Positions 47,082 to 57,254 are shown, numbered from the stretch's first letter. The stretch is 64,000 nucleotides of DNA from Phyllobacterium myrsinacearum (GCF_002980555.1 NZ_PVBT01000003.1:124001-188000); one strand, 5' to 3'. Numbers and translations are program-made. The notes: generated by a model from the letters alone, not told the origin.

Positions 47082-47417
47082 TCAGCCGAACAAGGGCCAG
47101 ACCCCAATCAACGCGACACTAGCGACAATAGCCAGCAACACATAGCGAGTGATTTTGAAATGGCGTGCTGAGATTAAATCTTCTGCCTGCAACTGTTCGC
47201 GAGCGGCCAGATATTCGGCACGAGACAGGCGACCGGTTACATTGGCAATCCTCAATCTCAGAACATGTTTGGATGCAACGTTTGTGCACTGCCGCGCAGG
47301 ATCTTGATCAAAGGCACACAGTTGCTCGATGCTAACAGCTGCGGATTTAACAGATGGCTTGTTTAGCGCATCCGGTTTTTCTGCCTGCATTTCGTCCGCT
47401 ACGCGTTTGCCTGCCAC
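47082..47417 (-). CDS. Hypothetical small protein with one C-terminal membrane helix
   Basis: About 111 aa if started at GTG 47417, or 102 aa from ATG 47390. A hydrophilic region ('LRIANVTGRLSRAEYLAAREQLQAEDLISARHFK') is followed by one membrane helix ('YVLLAIVASVALIGVWPLF') at the extreme C-terminus, so it may be tail-anchored. Divergent from the Xre gene, with the big inverted repeat between them. Not recognised. Confidence 0.5.
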   Translation of the reverse strand: MAGKRVADEMQAEKPDALNKPSVKSAAVSIEQLCAFDQDPARQCTNVASKHVLRLRIANVTGRLSRAEYLAAREQLQAEDLISARHFKITRYVLLAIVASVALIGVWPLFG

Positions 47418-47449
47418 AATGATTACCCCAGTAATTACCGACCCTGTAT

Positions 47450-47493
47450 AATCCGTAATATAATTCCAGCTTATTGCAATTATATTACGGATT
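47450..47493. promoter_or_regulatory. 16-bp perfect inverted repeat, probable Xre operator
   Basis: aatccgtaatataatt (47450-47465) and aattatattacggatt (47478-47493) are exact reverse complements separated by 12 nt. The site lies between divergent small-protein and Xre genes. Its size suits two dimers or one dimer with bent DNA. Confidence 0.75.
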
Positions 47494-47564
47494 GTTGGTT
47501 TATAGTAATTGCACTCACTGCTGCACACAGGCGTAGCCACGTACACACTGATGTGGAGTGTGGC

Positions 47565-47900
47565 ATGGACGATCTTCGGACGAGATTTGGACGTTTGGTT
47601 GCTGTTCATCGGCGTAAAGCCGGTATGACACAGGATGCGCTTGCCGAAGCTGCAGGTGTCAGCGTGGACATGATTTCAAAGATTGAGACGGGTGCGTCGG
47701 GTGCGCGGTTTCCTCTGATTGAACGCCTTGCTCAGGCGCTAAGTGTTGATCCAGCCGAATTTTTCACAGCAGAGCTGCCGTCGCAAACAAATCGTAATCC
47801 ACTGCTCAGCTCAATTAATGTCACTCTAGCGGGGCTGGACCAGAAAAACCTACTCTGGATCAACGGCCTTATCAAAGCAGCGCTAAATCAGAAGAAGTGA
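47565..47900 (+). CDS. Xre-family transcriptional regulator
   Basis: 111 aa from ATG 47565 (an ATG at 47553 is possible). HTH 'MTQDALAEAAGVSVDMISKIETGASGARFPLIERLAQAL' occupies residues 21-60; the C-terminal 50 residues are of unknown fold. Upstream lies the 16-bp inverted repeat. It may control island genes, perhaps as the maintenance/excision switch. Its stop abuts the convergent recombinase stop. Confidence 0.87.
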   Translation: MDDLRTRFGRLVAVHRRKAGMTQDALAEAAGVSVDMISKIETGASGARFPLIERLAQALSVDPAEFFTAELPSQTNRNPLLSSINVTLAGLDQKNLLWINGLIKAALNQKK

Positions 47901-49040
47901 CTACAGCAAGCGGCCGATGGCAGCATCGGTGAACAGATCGGTATCACGGATGTATCGGGCAAGGCTTGCTTCGGCTCGATGACCAGTGGTTTGTCTAATC
48001 TTATGGCTCGATGCGCCAGCCTGAGCAGCAGATGTAGCAAAGCCCGCTCTAAGCGAATGACCGGAAAACGGTAATGGGTCATAACCCGCATCGTAAATCC
48101 TTGTCTTTACCACAAAGCTTACGGCCTCTCCTGAAATCCTGCTTTTCGATATTTGACCGTGTTTATTAATCCTCACGAATATGGGGCCGTCATGTTGATT
48201 AAGGAGATCAAGCCAAGCTTTTAACGCGCCTACAGGACAATGCCGGGTTCTTCCGAATGGAACCGCAATTTTTCTGCCTTGGGCCTCTTGATCGGTTTTC
48301 GAACGGCGCAATGTGGCTAGCACTCCTTTAGAGACAAATTCGACATCCTCAATATTGAGTAAAGCAATTTCTGATCGTCGCATGGCGGTAGCAAATCCAA
48401 GCAACAGCAAGGCTCGATCCCGAATGTCTTTGGAACGATCTCCCAATTTATCGAGCATTGCGAATAGGTCATCGCGCAAGATTGCCGCCGCCTGTCTTTG
48501 CGCTATGCCATGCATTCGGCGGATACCGCGCATGGTTGATTTCACCAATTCTGATTTCACAGGATCTTCAATTCCAAGTGTACGGTGCGCCTTGGACAGG
48601 GAAGCGAGCCTACGCTGGATAGTGGCGACAGCGTATTGGCCTGCCATCTCTGCTAGATAATTGGCGACGTCGTGAGGTGTTGCCGGGATTACCCGATTAG
48701 TGGCTTCAAAATGCTCCATATCTGCCCTGTAGGCGCGTTTTGTATTATCGGAGATGGAATGAGAAAGAAAAGACTGAACCCTCGTGGAGGGCCCGATAAG
48801 ATAAGAGGTTTCAAAATTGCAATTAATTGCACTAGAGGCAGTATGATTTTGGGTTGTGCAATTAATTGCAATTTTTGCTGAGACCGGTTCAGAAATGCGT
48901 TTCACGGAACCATCAGAGGTTAACAAAGTGGAAGACAAATGATCCTCAGTCAGTTTCTGACGATTATTTATGATCCGGTGCGAAAGCTCGGAATTTCCTG
49001 CAATGTGCGGAATACGCAACGGGATAGCTCCATCCACCAT
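47901..49040 (-). CDS. Tyrosine recombinase (small, XerC/D-like)
   Basis: 379 aa from ATG 49040, which lies 1 nt after the upstream gene's stop with ggaagg just before it. Core-binding domain 'SDNTKRAYRADMEHFEAT' starts near residue 94; the catalytic domain has R in 'TAMRRSEIALL', 'HSLRAGFAT' (HxxR), the 'TGH' histidine, and Tyr in 'SLARYIRD'. Residues 1-90 have no known domain and are crossed by two identical palindromes; a later start cannot be excluded, but no ATG occurs before M28 of the core. A second recombinase besides the tRNA-side integrase. Confidence 0.85.
   Translation of the reverse strand: MVDGAIPLRIPHIAGNSELSHRIINNRQKLTEDHLSSTLLTSDGSVKRISEPVSAKIAINCTTQNHTASSAINCNFETSYLIGPSTRVQSFLSHSISDNTKRAYRADMEHFEATNRVIPATPHDVANYLAEMAGQYAVATIQRRLASLSKAHRTLGIEDPVKSELVKSTMRGIRRMHGIAQRQAAAILRDDLFAMLDKLGDRSKDIRDRALLLLGFATAMRRSEIALLNIEDVEFVSKGVLATLRRSKTDQEAQGRKIAVPFGRTRHCPVGALKAWLDLLNQHDGPIFVRINKHGQISKSRISGEAVSFVVKTRIYDAGYDPLPFSGHSLRAGFATSAAQAGASSHKIRQTTGHRAEASLARYIRDTDLFTDAAIGRLL
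48818..48870. repeat. Two identical 14-bp palindromes inside the recombinase gene
   Basis: tgcaattaattgca occurs at 48818-48831 and 48857-48870, 39 bp apart. Each is a perfect palindrome and each encodes an 'AINC' tetrapeptide in the recombinase frame. The half-site tgcaat recurs in the pair at 50441-50492. Confidence 0.8.
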
Positions 49041-49041
49041 A

Positions 49042-50151
49042 TCAGCGAACCTTCCGCGTGCGACGGAGTGTGAGTTCAGCACGCAGTTCGTTGAGATGCT
49101 CCAGATTGCGCGCGACCGCATTGATTAATTCATCGATGCCTGCTAACGGAAATCCAATCTTGGCGAAATCGCTCTCCCGCCCTAGCACTTCAAGGTCTTT
49201 ACAACCGTGCCACGTGAATTGCGGTGTCGTCGGTATCGCATCGACATAGTAAGCCGCCATGGCTGCTGCATCTTGCGCTCTGTAATCGGCCACCCAGCAG
49301 CTCAAGACTCTGGAAACATCCTCGTTCTCTACTGCAAAGCGACCGATAGCAGCTTTGCCAATGCGCGTATGCTTATCGAATGTATAGAGCGGGATGCCAG
49401 CAGCTTCTGCGGAATGGAGAGGCGCGTCTTCAATGATGTATGGGGCTTCTGGATTTTCCGTTGCAAATGCGGCCATCCACAAAGCGGGTGTCATGATGCA
49501 GATAGGATCATGCGTTTTGCCGCAGGCTATCATTGTTGCCGACAGGCATTGTTCTGGAGCGCCATGAGTGGCAAAGCTTTCCAAAAGATTTTTGAGGTCA
49601 CCCGTGCCGACACGCCGCTCATCGCTACAATCCAACCCTGATGCATACCATGTTGCAATGGCACGAGTGACAAGAGGCAATCGCATGTCACTGGACATGC
49701 CTATTCGCTTTTCGAGTGTCTGGCCGCCAACATAACAACGATCCTTTTCGAATGCGGGATGATGCCGCGCAGCGCAGACGAGATAATCGGGTGAGCGATC
49801 TTTGGGAGCAACGGCAAGAGCCCGCACCACATCCACGAGGACAGTTACGTCGTCGCCATGGCTGCGCCGCCAATCCCGGTCACTGGCCTTTGAGACCAAT
49901 ATCAACGTATCCGGCGAAGCAGGTCCGATATCCTCGAAAGCAATGATTAGAAATCGGCGCCAAATTGCCGCCCCGCGAAGCTGAAACAGCCGGAGCGCAG
50001 CCGCAACCGCGATATCGGTTTCACCTCTTCGAATGGCCTTATGCAACAAGCTGGATGCCACCCACGGATCAATGAGGCATATTGTATTCGTAGGGCTGGA
50101 GAAAAAAAGTTCAGCTTCTTCAGGATGGGGGTGATTTACATTTTGCGACAT
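49042..50151 (-). CDS. Protein related to the C-terminal region of MgsA/RarA
   Basis: 369 aa. 'SSLLHKAIRRGETDIAVAAALRLFQLRGAAIWRRFLIIAFEDIGPASPDTL' resembles the helical 'collar' region of MgsA/RarA AAA+ proteins (their 'R.L..ia.EDIGlAdp.al' stretch). The AAA+ ATPase part, with Walker motifs, is missing. The C-terminal 200 residues are not recognised. Its stop is 1 nt from the recombinase start, so both are translated together. A nested palindrome lies just upstream of its ATG. May act with DNA replication or recombination of the island. Confidence 0.55.
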   Translation of the reverse strand: MSQNVNHPHPEEAELFFSSPTNTICLIDPWVASSLLHKAIRRGETDIAVAAALRLFQLRGAAIWRRFLIIAFEDIGPASPDTLILVSKASDRDWRRSHGDDVTVLVDVVRALAVAPKDRSPDYLVCAARHHPAFEKDRCYVGGQTLEKRIGMSSDMRLPLVTRAIATWYASGLDCSDERRVGTGDLKNLLESFATHGAPEQCLSATMIACGKTHDPICIMTPALWMAAFATENPEAPYIIEDAPLHSAEAAGIPLYTFDKHTRIGKAAIGRFAVENEDVSRVLSCWVADYRAQDAAAMAAYYVDAIPTTPQFTWHGCKDLEVLGRESDFAKIGFPLAGIDELINAVARNLEHLNELRAELTLRRTRKVR

Positions 50152-50155
50152 TACA

Positions 50156-50185
50156 GTTTTCCTTGTGTAGACTACTCAGGAAAAC
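50156..50185. promoter_or_regulatory. Nested palindrome upstream of the MgsA-like gene
   Basis: Arms gttttcct (50156-50163) and aggaaaac (50178-50185) enclose gtag-a-ctac (50167-50175). It is 5 nt from the start codon, so it would affect transcription start or translation of the gene. Confidence 0.6.
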
Positions 50186-50440
50186 GGTAACTTTGTAGCG
50201 GCTAAAGCCAAGATATTATTACACTTTTTACCTTCTTCTCCAGAAAAGAGCTCGCTGAGAAAACCACCCGATGATAGGGGAAAAGCGAAGGAGCTAGTCT
50301 GTCCTATTTATTGTCGCGGGCCGCCGATGGGACAGCCAAACTTACATTCCATTCCTCGCGAATAGCGGTGAGAAACAAAGCGAAGAATGTTTAAAATTGG
50401 GAGCATTTTCTCAACGGAATTTTTGGCCCTACCCAGATAT

Positions 50441-50492
50441 GCGTGCAATCAATTGCACACGCCCTTTATGAAAAGTGCAATTGATTGCACGC
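50441..50492. repeat. 18-bp perfect inverted repeat made of tgcaat palindromes
   Basis: gcgtgcaatcaattgcac (50441-50458) and gtgcaattgattgcacgc (50475-50492) are exact reverse complements with 16 nt between. Each arm is itself nearly palindromic. It is in the 403-bp gap between the Rep-like gene and the MgsA-like gene and matches the half-site of the palindromes at 48818 and 48857. Candidate replication origin or operator; the rest of the gap (50186-50440, 50493-50554) shows nothing else. Confidence 0.8.
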
Positions 50493-50554
50493 AGTAATCC
50501 CGTCGTTAAGAAGCAATCCTATGTGATCAAGTTGATCTTCCCTGATCGAGTCAA

Positions 50555-51589
50555 TCACATTAGTGGCAATTTGCCGGTAAATATCATCTCCTCAAGCATG
50601 ACTGGCCAATGCGTCCAAATAGCATCAGGGTTCCACCATGGCGCAGCATGCTGTTTCAAATGCTTGCGATAAATGGTACGTCTTTCATCCGAGATGACAG
50701 CTAGGGCATTTGTAAGTTGTCGCACCCGAACGCTATCGCAGAATAGTTGCCAGTGCTCCTTCGCCGGCTTACTTGTTGCCTCAACTGGAGGGAGCGGTGG
50801 TATTTTTTCAAGAAGCGTTATGGTCGCGAAGGGGTTCTTAAACGATGCTATTTTTGAGACCGGAGAATTGCCCAGTTTTGTAATTCGACGTTCTACCCTT
50901 ACGCCCACTTTCCCCAAAAATGGCTGTCCTTTGGATTTTCGTTTTTCACCACGATCGTAAATTAATGTTTGATTGCCACTCTTCTTACCAAGTGTAACTG
51001 TTTGAAGTCGGCCATCAAAACTCCATGTCCGCGAACTTATGCCCTGAGCGGGAAGAAGCAGGAAGCTCTCCATGTAGAGGTTGGGGAAATCCATCGCTAT
51101 GTCGAGCCGGGTAATTTGTCCGTGGTTGCGTACATATTCCCAGCCGTCTTCGATCCATCCCCCCAAAACTATGTGCAGCTCCTCCATACCTGTCGGTTGC
51201 AAATCGACGGGTACAAACTCCAGCCGAAACTTAGTTATGCGCTGCGATTGGCTATCATAGCCTATCTGAATGTGAGGGTATTTTTTGACGTCAACTAAGC
51301 AGTCAAGAACAATGCGCTTAGCAAAAGTGTATTCTTTGTTCTTGGGTTTCGGCGCATCTATGAGCGTTGTTAGAATGCCGAGATCGCTGAAGAACGCTTT
51401 ATACATTTCATGACCGTGGCTTTTATCAGGTGTAACCACGATGCTGATTTTATCTATAAAGGGTTTGGGACATATAGAGATATTCGTATTAGCTAATATC
51501 GGACCTGATTTAGAATATGGCTTTTCCGGGTGAGTTTCTGTCTTGTTAGAGGACACCACCTTTTTCTTCTTCAGATTTATAAAGCTCAT
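50555..51589 (-). CDS. Replication initiation protein, Rep_trans-like
   Basis: 344 aa. A lysine-rich N-terminus (residues 1-40) precedes a core with 'QITRLDIAMDFPN' and 'GNQTLIYDRGEKRKSKG' and then 'GVRVERRI', the series seen in rolling-circle initiators of the Rep_trans/pT181 class and in ICE-borne homologues. Such proteins nick one strand at an origin. In the island this suggests replication of the excised circle. The catalytic tyrosine cannot be named with confidence. Confidence 0.68.
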   Translation of the reverse strand: MSFINLKKKKVVSSNKTETHPEKPYSKSGPILANTNISICPKPFIDKISIVVTPDKSHGHEMYKAFFSDLGILTTLIDAPKPKNKEYTFAKRIVLDCLVDVKKYPHIQIGYDSQSQRITKFRLEFVPVDLQPTGMEELHIVLGGWIEDGWEYVRNHGQITRLDIAMDFPNLYMESFLLLPAQGISSRTWSFDGRLQTVTLGKKSGNQTLIYDRGEKRKSKGQPFLGKVGVRVERRITKLGNSPVSKIASFKNPFATITLLEKIPPLPPVEATSKPAKEHWQLFCDSVRVRQLTNALAVISDERRTIYRKHLKQHAAPWWNPDAIWTHWPVMLEEMIFTGKLPLM

Positions 51590-51654
51590 ACCTACCCCGC
51601 TTAGTTCGCCCGATGAGCATAAGGCTAGGCAGGAAAGGTAAATATCAGCTCACT

Positions 51655-53394
51655 CTATTCAAGGTTCTTGCTCTGATGAAGAAACATTAGATCCAAACCC
51701 TCATATGCAATCCCATTGACCCATTCTACATGCAAATCTGGATTACCGGGATCGCCATAATCATCACTAATAGCTTTTCCACTGGGAGACCAACCAGCTA
51801 TCGCCAACAAAGTTTCAGAGGGCGCTTTTATACGCCGCAATGCGTCTCGCACATTATGCCGCAAACTATAAAGGCTTTGACGCTGTCCCAACTCTATTTC
51901 TTCTGGAATAAAATGCTCATTTAGCCGCCGTGCTGCATACCAGGCGCAATTACCGTATTTATTAGGTATCAATCCCCAGAAAAGACGTTGCCCATTTTTC
52001 GACGCCGCATCGTTTCGTGTCTTCACAAACTCAACCAACCCGATCTTGAGCAATTCAGAATGCACCGGCACTCGTCGACGACTGCTTTCTGTTTTCAGAC
52101 TTTTTGCGTCCTCTCCACCCCCCTCAGCAAGATCTAGATACCACGTACCCTTGTCTGTTTGCTTCAAGTCGGAGAAGTGCAGTTGGGCAACTTCGTTCGG
52201 CCTCGCACCGCTAAAAAGCATAATCAGCGGTAACCAGAACCGCCACTCCCGATCCGCTTTGGTATAAGGTTTCAGCGCGCTCGGAACGCAACGGTGATAG
52301 AATTTTCCCTCAAAGAAGCCTTTTAACTGATGATGCGTCCACGGAAGCCGCTTTTGGTCTGACGCAACATTATCCTTTTTAAGAGGGCGGGCTTCAGCCG
52401 CAGGGTTATTTGACAATAACTTCTTGCGCAACGCGACTTTGAGCATATCCCTGAACACATCAAGATAGTTCGACTGCGAAAGCGGGGAGAGAATTGACCC
52501 TCCGTTGGATTGTGAGCGAAGGATAGCATCTTCAAGGGGCAGTCCGGGGAACCGCTTGTTTCTATTGGTTGGCAATTTCGCAAGCATACCGCGAACGTGT
52601 TGGACTAAGTCATCATCGATTGTTGCAACCATTTTTTCGCTACCGATAATCTCTTGCAGAGTTTCGACTATTGCCTTCACCTTGTCGAACCGCTTTTGGC
52701 TGACACCGTTTAAATGATACTCAGCTTCTCGTTCGGTGATGAAAATCTGCGCCAACTCAGAAAACGAGATAGAAGAAGAACGACTTGGGTTAAACAAATG
52801 GTCATAAAACAGGCGATCGTGCCGATCGTCATACCTATCGATTTTTTTACGTTGTACCTCAACCAGCCCTCGCCGTACGATCTCAGCAAAATCCCAATAT
52901 GTTTCTGAAGCGACGTTCGATGCGCCCGCCTCTTTTAAAAGTTGATGAGTCGCGTCACTTACCCATCCATCTCGCGTCGGGTCGCCGTAGCTGGTTAAAA
53001 TGCCAAGCTCTATTTTAGCATTCTGTTTTCTCTCATACAGATCGTCGCTATCTTCGGGCGGATCCATCAAAAACTGCGCAGCGCTCCTTTTGTCCAACTT
53101 CTGGACCGTCAAGCGCACATGTTCCGTCAGCATGTGAAGTGAAATATCTTGCAGTTTCGATGAGCCCGCTTTGCTCGGTGAGTTTTGAGTTTCCTCAAGA
53201 GAGGCAAAAAGCGCATCCGTTTTTACATCTTCGATGGCTCGTAAGCGCTTGGCGTCAGCACGACTCGTTACACCAAGCGACCGCTTAATGAACGTTCGGC
53301 CAAGTGCGTCAACGAGATGTTTGGGCACACGCCGATAATAGTGCCAAACCTCACCGCGCTTTTGAAGATGGAGGGTTTCTGACACTAGCTTCAT
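51655..53394 (-). CDS. Site-specific tyrosine integrase of the island
   Basis: 579 aa, larger than typical integrases. N-terminal DUF6538-like segment ('LHLQKRGEVWHYYRRVPKHL'), long middle region, core-binding domain around 215-330, catalytic domain from about 370: R in 'SGARPNEVAQL', K in 'SLKTESSRRRVPVH', 'LRHNVRDAL' (HxxR), W in 'IAGWS', and Tyr in 'SDDYGDPG'. It lies 92 nt from the tRNA-Ala it uses as attachment site, reading away from it. Confidence 0.92.
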   Translation of the reverse strand: MKLVSETLHLQKRGEVWHYYRRVPKHLVDALGRTFIKRSLGVTSRADAKRLRAIEDVKTDALFASLEETQNSPSKAGSSKLQDISLHMLTEHVRLTVQKLDKRSAAQFLMDPPEDSDDLYERKQNAKIELGILTSYGDPTRDGWVSDATHQLLKEAGASNVASETYWDFAEIVRRGLVEVQRKKIDRYDDRHDRLFYDHLFNPSRSSSISFSELAQIFITEREAEYHLNGVSQKRFDKVKAIVETLQEIIGSEKMVATIDDDLVQHVRGMLAKLPTNRNKRFPGLPLEDAILRSQSNGGSILSPLSQSNYLDVFRDMLKVALRKKLLSNNPAAEARPLKKDNVASDQKRLPWTHHQLKGFFEGKFYHRCVPSALKPYTKADREWRFWLPLIMLFSGARPNEVAQLHFSDLKQTDKGTWYLDLAEGGGEDAKSLKTESSRRRVPVHSELLKIGLVEFVKTRNDAASKNGQRLFWGLIPNKYGNCAWYAARRLNEHFIPEEIELGQRQSLYSLRHNVRDALRRIKAPSETLLAIAGWSPSGKAISDDYGDPGNPDLHVEWVNGIAYEGLDLMFLHQSKNLE

Positions 53395-53486
53395 GCCTCT
53401 TGTATACCACGTGCGTGACCAAAAGGCAGATCGTAAGTAACTGTAATCACTTCACAGTTAATGAAATCACTATCTTAAGAGGGTGT

Positions 53487-53562
<76 letters not shown>

Positions 53563-53726
53563 ATTCCATTAGCCGGTTTCGGCTAAGCCGGATAAATCCG
53601 GCTGGACAGTCGAACGGTTGGGAACCGTTCCGAGGCGGGTACATATCGCCCGCCGCAGAGAAGATCAAGGTCTATTCGCCGGATATTTCCGTTATTTTTC
53701 GGAAGAGCGAAAGACCTTGTTCAAAA

Positions 53727-54116
53727 TCAGTTTTCGTCGTCTTCGCCGATGCCGCCGCCGAGGATATCGGTGACGTCGTCATCTTCGTCTTCCTCGTCTT
53801 CGGCCAGGAACGTGTCGTCATCATCGGCATCGTCGACGTCCACATCGACATCATCGCCCAGATCCGGCACGTCGCCATCAACATCGCCATCAGCTTCTTC
53901 AAGCGACACGAATTCCGGCTTTTCCAGAACAACGTCGAGTTCTTCGGTCTCGACCTCTTCCTCTTCTTCACGCGCAGAAGGAACGGTCGAATCAAAATAG
54001 CTGAGCGGATAGCTCTTGCCCGTATAGGGGGAGACGATCGGATCGCGGTTCAGATCGTAGAATTTCTGACCTGTCTCAGGGTCAACTCGCTTGGTACCAA
54101 GTTTTGGATTTACCAC
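53727..54116 (-). CDS. TIGR02300 family acidic protein
   Basis: 129 aa. The conserved N-terminus 'LGTKRVDPETGQKFYDLNRDPIVSPYTGKSYPLSYF' (residues 6-41) is followed by an extremely acidic low-complexity tail of Asp/Glu repeats. Start is GTG at 54116 with gagg upstream. The family lies divergent from aroA in rhizobia, as here. Function unknown. Confidence 0.9.
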   Translation of the reverse strand: MVNPKLGTKRVDPETGQKFYDLNRDPIVSPYTGKSYPLSYFDSTVPSAREEEEEVETEELDVVLEKPEFVSLEEADGDVDGDVPDLGDDVDVDVDDADDDDTFLAEDEEDEDDDVTDILGGGIGEDDEN

Positions 54117-54356
54117 GTTATGCCTCGTCTTCTGGCTGCGCCTGCATCCGGTATGCCATCGTCCAACCGTTTATGCCAGCGCTCATCAAATGGATTTCTG
54201 GTCCCATAAACGCAATTCAGCGCATTTGTCAAAGCCAAAACGACGCGAGATTGCCGTTCGGCCGAACTATGCATTTGCAAGATGACCCGACGAACAAGCT
54301 GTGTTAGGAACGCCGGCGCCTACAGGCTCGAGATGAAACACCAATTTTCCTTGTGA

Positions 54357-55724
<1,368 letters not shown>

Positions 55725-55729
55725 TATCG

Positions 55730-56086
55730 ATGAGCGCGCTCTTTTCCGCCCTGACGGTGTACGCTCTTTATATGATGTCGAGCGTTCCGTTTGCCGTCTG
55801 GGCGGCGCGAAGCGCCCATCGCGGCACAATTTCCAGTGGATCATCACGGCCGTGGCCCGGCATTTTGAGTTCGATCATGCGGGTCGTTCTTCCCATACTC
55901 CTGATCTTCCTCTATGCGTGGAATGTCTTCGATGGTTCCCGGCCGGGTGTATCCGCGCTTGAGGCTGCGGGAACAAGCGATTGGATGCCCTATCAGTTTT
56001 TACTTCTGCCGCCCGCATTCGGGTCAATCGTCGGTTATGGTATAGGCTTCCTCATGGGCGCAAAGGCAAGAAACAGAGAGCGATGA
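55730..56086 (+). CDS. Small membrane protein between aroA and cmk
   Basis: 118 aa with three hydrophobic segments (about 7-25, 45-65, 88-112). ATG 55730 is 5 nt after aroA's stop, so translation is coupled. Not recognised as a named family. Confidence 0.65.
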   Translation: MSALFSALTVYALYMMSSVPFAVWAARSAHRGTISSGSSRPWPGILSSIMRVVLPILLIFLYAWNVFDGSRPGVSALEAAGTSDWMPYQFLLLPPAFGSIVGYGIGFLMGAKARNRER

Positions 56087-56150
56087 TCGAACCTGCTGTC
56101 CATTTGCAGACTGCGTTGACAACGGCTCCCCTGCAGGCAGGGAGCGTCTG

Positions 56151-57128
56151 ATGTTCTTCCTGCTGACGTCCCTGGTCATTGTTGGCGTTGCCTATGCCAT
56201 TGAACGGTTTGCGCTCAAGGTCCGTTTCGGGCTCTTCGCTCTCCTGTTCTGGCTGTTCGTGTTCCAGTTTGCCCTGATATTCGCCATTGATGCGCTTCTG
56301 CAGAACATGTCCGCCTATCTGCCGGCATGGCTTTCCGCGCTGGCAACCACGGTCGGCGGATTCGCGTTCGTCACGATCGGCATCACGCCGCTGATCACGC
56401 TCGTCCTTGCCGCGGCCTATCTGCTGTTTGCCCTTGGCAACTGGCTGTTTGACCGCGATGAAAAGGATGACATCCATGCGGCGCCATTGCGTTTCACCAT
56501 TGCCATCGACGGACCGGCCGCATCGGGCAAGGGCACGCTGGCCCGGCGGCTTGCCGATTATTACGGCTATCATCATCTCGATACGGGCCTGACATACCGT
56601 GCGGTCGCCAAGGCACTGCTTGACCAGAACATGGCGCTCGATGATGAATTTCTGGCGGAGAAGGCGGCGCGCGGCATCGATCTGTCCAAACTCGACCGCA
56701 CGGCCCTGTCCACGCATGATGTGGGCGAAGCGGCATCCAAGGTGGCTGTTATGCCGGCGGTCCGGCGGGCTCTGGTTGCGGCGCAGCAGGCTTTTGCCCA
56801 GCGCTCCCCCGGTACGGTCCTTGACGGGCGCGACATCGGGACGGTGGTCTGCCCGGACGCGCCGGTGAAGCTCTATATCACCGCCTCCCCGCAGGCACGG
56901 GCGAAGCGGCGTTTTGACGAAATCAAATCCTCGGGCGCGCCTGCCCAATATGAGGAGATTCTGGCCGATCTCACCCGCCGCGACGCCCGCGATATGGGCC
57001 GCACGGACTCGCCATTGAAGCCCGCTGCCGACGCGCACTTGCTAGATACGACGGAAATGGATATAGAGACCGCGTTTCTTGCTGCCAAAAAGCTGATTGA
57101 TCAGGCTTTGGCGGGAAACAAGCATTAA
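56151..57128 (+). CDS. cmk: Cytidylate kinase with N-terminal membrane domain
   Basis: Phosphorylates CMP and dCMP. 325 aa in one open frame: residues 1-100 hold about three membrane segments, residues 112-325 are a full cytidylate kinase with P-loop '[20 protein letters not shown]', '[11 protein letters not shown]' and '[11 protein letters not shown]'. Normal Cmk is about 210-230 aa. No ATG or GTG in frame lies close to the kinase domain; the nearest start is TTG at 56487, with aagga 20 nt upstream. So either this is a real fusion, or the kinase starts at that TTG. rpsA follows, as usual. Confidence 0.85.
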   Translation: MFFLLTSLVIVGVAYAIERFALKVRFGLFALLFWLFVFQFALIFAIDALLQNMSAYLPAWLSALATTVGGFAFVTIGITPLITLVLAAAYLLFALGNWLFDRDEKDDIHAAPLRFTIAIDGPAASGKGTLARRLADYYGYHHLDTGLTYRAVAKALLDQNMALDDEFLAEKAARGIDLSKLDRTALSTHDVGEAASKVAVMPAVRRALVAAQQAFAQRSPGTVLDGRDIGTVVCPDAPVKLYITASPQARAKRRFDEIKSSGAPAQYEEILADLTRRDARDMGRTDSPLKPAADAHLLDTTEMDIETAFLAAKKLIDQALAGNKH

Positions 57129-57254
57129 ACCAGCATCTGCCACCGATCCATGCACCGGATTGCCCGCATAGGGCGGATTGGCCCGCAGATGAACCGTAAC
57201 GCGAACCACCGGTGCTGTGTCCGATGACTTTGTCCGGACATATCAGGAGTATTT

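Noticed and set aside
46725-47107. Small minus-strand frames in the island's middle
   Set aside because: No domain, poor starts and mutual overlap; treated as decayed DNA.
48689-48881. Short frames on both strands near the tgcaat palindromes
   Set aside because: Explained by the recombinase frame and palindromic sequence; no independent coding evidence.
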